DNA of 64,000 nt, from positions 3,782,001 through 3,846,000 of the forward strand of contig JAHLMK010000001.1 in NCBI GenBank assembly GCA_019915135.1. Direction: 5' to 3'. Below the pieces are notes generated by a model that saw only the letters and a program-made list of their open reading frames with translations, did not search any database and had not been told where the DNA came from. Position numbers and translations under genes: made by a program. Positions 61,146-64,000 of this stretch are shown here, piece after piece. Numbering within the stretch: position 1 is the first letter of the stretch; each line of letters starts with the position of its first letter. Origin of the DNA: Strobilurus pachycystidiatus. Taxonomy: Eukaryota; Basidiomycota; Agaricomycetes; Agaricales; Physalacriaceae.

Positions 61146-62364
61146 CTAAACCTCATCTTCAGAGATATCATTGTCCATACGCTGCAGATCCCACTCAGGC
61201 GACGGAGCACGTGTAGTGACACCGTTAAGCACGTCTAGCTGTGCGCGATACTCTTTCAATGTATAGGCACCAGCGGTAAACTCCTGCAAGAGTTGCTTAC
61301 GCTCCGAAATAACCGTCTTACGTCTCTTGTCCATGTGCTTCTCTTTGCGCAATTCATGAACATCATCAGCACGTTGATTGAAGCTCTGCATCATGTCTCT
61401 ACCGTTGGAATTAGATACACAGAAACAGTAGAGAAGAAATCTGCTTACTTTTGCAGAGCGACAAGCTCGTCTTCAGCGCCACGCTTCGTCGGAACGACAG
61501 CTGGCTTGACGGGTCCTGTGAGAAAGGATGACGACTGTGGGCCACGGCGCTGTGTCGATGGTGGAGGGGAAGCAGGTGGATCGTTCTCCTTGGATGCCGA
61601 ACGAGAGGGTGTCACGGGAGGAATCTGGGCTCCGGCTGTCGCAAATCGGAGACGAGGGTCAATTTGCGAGTCAGAAAGCTGCCGAGCTGGAGGCTGGGAG
61701 TATTGGGAAGGTGGAGTCGCAGATGGAGTGGCCTGAGAAGGAGTCTGTTGGGCTGTCGTTGCGGAAGAACCTTGGCGGTTGGCTTGGATGAGCACGGTTT
61801 GGGAACCACGCGGGCCTACACCTGTTGTTGCACAGATTGGGATGAGGTTGGGGCGTGTGCTCCACATCTTGTAGAGCTCCGGGAAGTAGATGAAGTCCTT
61901 CGTAATCTGATCCCAAACAGTCACAGCTCGTTGGTCCGTGTCATGATCAGGACCACCGGCTGCAATGAAGTACAGCTCTTCTACGCCCTCTCCTGTTTTC
62001 TTGAGCCGTCTGGCACTCTTCTTGAAGTGATCCTCGAGACTGCAAAGCTCTGTCAGTCGATGTGCATGTAAGGCAAGCATGCATTACCTCGTAATCTTGC
62101 GCTTGATGCGTAGGGTGGTCTTCACGCCATCTTCAGAAAAGGCCACGGAATCGACGGCGGCGGCAATAGAGCGATGGACGCTGGCCTTGGTATCTCCACT
62201 CGTGTTCTGGGTCATGTGAATGAGAAGCTGCAGCCGGTGCAAAAAGCAGCACTTGCCTCATCTGGTGAATCCTTCCCATAAAGAACGAGGAAGTGCTCCT
62301 TCTTTCTGATCTGCTCAATCAAAAGCCATGTTGCAGCTTCAGTCCATTGACTACCGGGAGGCAT
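61146..62364 (-). CDS. Myb/SANT-like partner protein of the Harbinger element
   Basis: Begins MPPGSQWTEAATWLLIEQI, the tryptophan-bearing trihelix/Myb-like start typical of the second Harbinger gene, which binds transposon ends and helps the transposase enter the nucleus. An intron after DSPDEA joins NTSGDTKASVHRSIAAAV; another precedes LEDHFKKSARRLKKTGEG and DFIYFPELYKMWSTRPNLIP. The middle is Gln/Ser/Pro-rich, and a C-terminal charged helix (RADDVHELRKEKHMDKRRK) ends with DISEDEV at 61146. No interruptions seen. DNA binding is inferred from the family. Confidence 0.75.
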
Positions 62365-63107
62365 TGAATAAAGAGCGAGAAAGTAATGAATGTCGTCGAA
62401 AGAAAAGATCCGGGGTCGTTACGCCGTGTTACTACTTGTGACTACCTAGTGACCGCTACCCGGACCGGCAGCCGAGCGACCGAGCGACCAACCGACCGAC
62501 CCAACTCTGAGCTCCCCTATTCTTCCTCGTCATTATCTCTCCTCGTTCTCGTCCTCCTGAACTCCTTGCAATTGCTAGGAACGACCGCTGCGCTGAACGC
62601 ATGGACCTCCCTGGGGAGCACCTCGCACATCTCCGTCTTCAAGTCCTGGCAGCACGCTGAGCCTCGCGACGGCGGCGGGCACGACTGGGACGGTCGGTTT
62701 CGCGAACGCGGGGTATTTAGTCCCTTTCGATCCAGTCTTGTTCGAGTTCGTGTTCTATTCCGATTCTGATTCTTTTCCCCTCCTTCTCTTCCTCACCTTC
62801 CACTGCAGGCATCGAAGTCGACTCCATGTGGACCTACACAGGCCAGTTCTATTACCGCTTCCCCGCCCCGCCCAGCACGCAAAACCAACCGTGATCAGTG
62901 GAAGAATCTGGATGGCTGCCCCGGAACGCGGGTACTGCATCCAACCTGTTCTAGAGTCCGAGTCGCGACTCTTCATCGAGTCGAGACTCGACCATGCGAC
63001 TTGCCCCGCTGACACCGAGATGGATAAATTGGCAATTGCTACATGTCTCACCGATCTGGGGTAAGCTTGGGTTCTATAGCCGTGCGGATCTCGCCTTGTC
63101 TCCTGTG

Positions 63108-63116
63108 TATATAAGG
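63108..63116 (+). promoter_or_regulatory. TATA box of alcohol dehydrogenase gene
   Basis: TATATAAGG lies 83 bp upstream of the chosen start codon. The ATG at 63143 would fall at the likely transcription start, which favours 63191. Confidence 0.6.
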
Positions 63117-63190
63117 CCCCTCGCTCACCAACATCATACAACATGAGACTCAACAACATTCGAGCACTCCACATTCGGACATTACACAAC

Positions 63191-64000
63191 ATGAGCATGA
63201 GGGCGCTCGTCTACAACGGCACATCCATGCCATCCATCGAAAAGCGTCCCATGCCCCAAATACTCAAACCTACCGATGCGGTCGTGAAGATGGTCAAGGC
63301 ATCCATCTGCGGTACCCTTTCCCTGCCAATTCCAATTCACATAAGTATCCAATCTAACACTCCTTCCAGGAACCGACCTCCACATCCTGAAAGGCGACGT
63401 CCCCACCTGCGCCCACGGCACCATCCTCGGCCACGAAGGCGTCGGCATCGTCGAGTCCGTCGGGCCCGCCGTCAAGTCCTTCAAAGCCGGCCACCGCGTC
63501 ATCGTCTCCGCCATCACCGCCTGCTCCGCGTGCACGTTCTGCCGGCGGGGCATGCCCTCGCACTGCACCGACGGCGGGTGGGTGCTCGGGAACACGATCG
63601 ACGGCGTGCAGGCGGAGTACGCGCGCATCCCGCACGCGGACGCGAGTCTGCATCCCATGGTGGTCGAGGGAGGAGGGGCGTCGGACGCGGACCAGGTGAT
63701 GCTGAGCGACGTGCTCCCCACGGCGCTGGAGTGCGGTGTGATCAACGGGCGCGTGCAGCCGGGGTCGAGCGTCGCGATTGTGGGTGCGGGCCCCGTAGGG
63801 CTCGGCGCGCTGATCACTGCGCAGCTGTACTCCCCCGCTAAGGTCATTATGATTGACCTCGACGCCAATCGGCTGCAACAGGCTGTGTCACACGGGGCGA
63901 CGCATACGGTCGTGTCTGGGCCGTCCGCGGTGGAGGAGGTGATGCGGATCACGGACGGGGCGGGCGTGGATACGGCTATTGAGGCTGTGGGCGTCCCAGC
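63191..64000 (+). CDS. Zinc-dependent alcohol dehydrogenase (MDR), 3' end beyond window
   Basis: Medium-chain dehydrogenase. Starts MSMRALVYNGTSMPSIEKRP; a 58-bp intron (63312-63369) splits SICG|TDLHILKGD, restoring the catalytic Cys motif. The catalytic zinc site includes that Cys and the GHEGVG histidine; four structural-zinc cysteines are in ITACSACTFCRRGMPSHC. The nucleotide fold GAGPVGLGAL and the acidic VIMIDLDANR favour NAD over NADP. It reads through TDGAGVDTAIEAVGVP to the window edge. The closest family look is bacterial/fungal alcohol or threonine dehydrogenase-like enzymes; the substrate is unknown. Confidence 0.85.

Larger units (their letters stand above)
59476..62518 (+). mobile_element. 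PIF/Harbinger element, 3,043 bp, two genes
   Basis: Ends AGGGGAGCTCAGAGTTGGG continue into GTCGGTCGGTTGGTCGCTCG in inverted orientation (about 40 bp, near-perfect). A 3-bp ATT flanks both sides (59473-59475, 62519-62521). Relic b retains the uninterrupted site (CTATTCTTCCTC near 37750 on the complement). Inside are a DDE transposase (+) and a Myb/SANT-like partner (-), converging tail to tail. Confidence 0.88.
58897..62890 (+). pseudogene. GH51 alpha-L-arabinofuranosidase relic c with nested insertions
   Basis: The 5' part (58897-59062) begins with GCTGTGAAGGATATCAACGT and matches relic b just inside its 5' end (complement of about 37790-37930). Two mobile elements then interrupt it; homology resumes at 62519 with GTTCTCGTCCTCCTGAAC, then GTTAALNAWTSLGSTSHISV and VDSMWTYTGQFYYRFPAPPS, stopping near 62890. 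The preserved AWTSLGSTSHIS shows that relics a and b have deletions here. It is truncated before the catalytic part. Its end lies about 220 bp from the dehydrogenase TATA box. Confidence 0.75.

Noticed and set aside
63354..63952. Two long minus-strand frames opposite the dehydrogenase
   Set aside because: GC-rich shadow frames; the plus strand has a full MDR motif order with a good intron.

Overview
This is a stretch of nuclear DNA from a filamentous fungus, almost certainly a basidiomycete of the Agaricomycetes. Genes are dense and broken by many 45-60 bp GT-AG introns. Housekeeping proteins match fungal orthologues, and the accessory part carries basidiomycete-style elements: KDZ and Harbinger transposons and NACHT-WD40 receptors. 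I found no rRNA, CRISPR array or prokaryotic operon.

Positions 1-19063 are an ordinary syntenic block of single-copy genes: Rco1-like double-PHD protein (cut by the left edge), APC/C subunit CDC16, EFM7-type methyltransferase, mitochondrial PDK/BCKDK kinase, AONS-like (BioF) enzyme, CDK-like kinase, ankyrin protein, proteasome ATPase RPT1, V-ATPase subunit A (VMA1) and an intronless sugar transporter. Three gene pairs are divergent over 100-170 bp (kinase/AONS, CDK-like/ankyrin, RPT1/VMA1).

Positions 19101-23154 are a complete DNA element with 39-bp terminal inverted repeats and a 7-bp target duplication. It carries one large gene of a basidiomycete family in which I see no named transposase domain. 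It sits 31 bp upstream of the transporter start codon.

Positions 23.7-45.3 kb form a large imperfect palindrome. The left arm holds a NACHT-WD40 receptor gene, a GH51 arabinofuranosidase relic and an intact aminopeptidase P gene. The right arm mirrors this with an aminopeptidase P relic, a GH51 relic and a second NACHT-WD40 gene. Single-copy PRP38 lies between the arms. The right arm has decayed and been invaded: a CACTA-like element lies in the GH51 relic, a GTGTAAT-rich inverted-repeat element lies in the spacer, and a 440-bp hAT-type MITE with an 8-bp target duplication splits the WD40 array of the second receptor.

Positions 45.3-59 kb are transposon-rich: a KDZ transposase fragment, an unknown multi-exon gene, a tRNA-like gene and an apparently intact KDZ transposase with a CxC zinc cluster, followed by gene-poor DNA. 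Positions 58.9-62.9 kb hold a third GH51 relic broken by a 400-bp inverted-repeat element and a two-gene Harbinger element. The second GH51 relic (34.7-38.0 kb) preserves the uninterrupted pre-insertion site. The window ends inside a zinc alcohol dehydrogenase gene with a clear TATA box.
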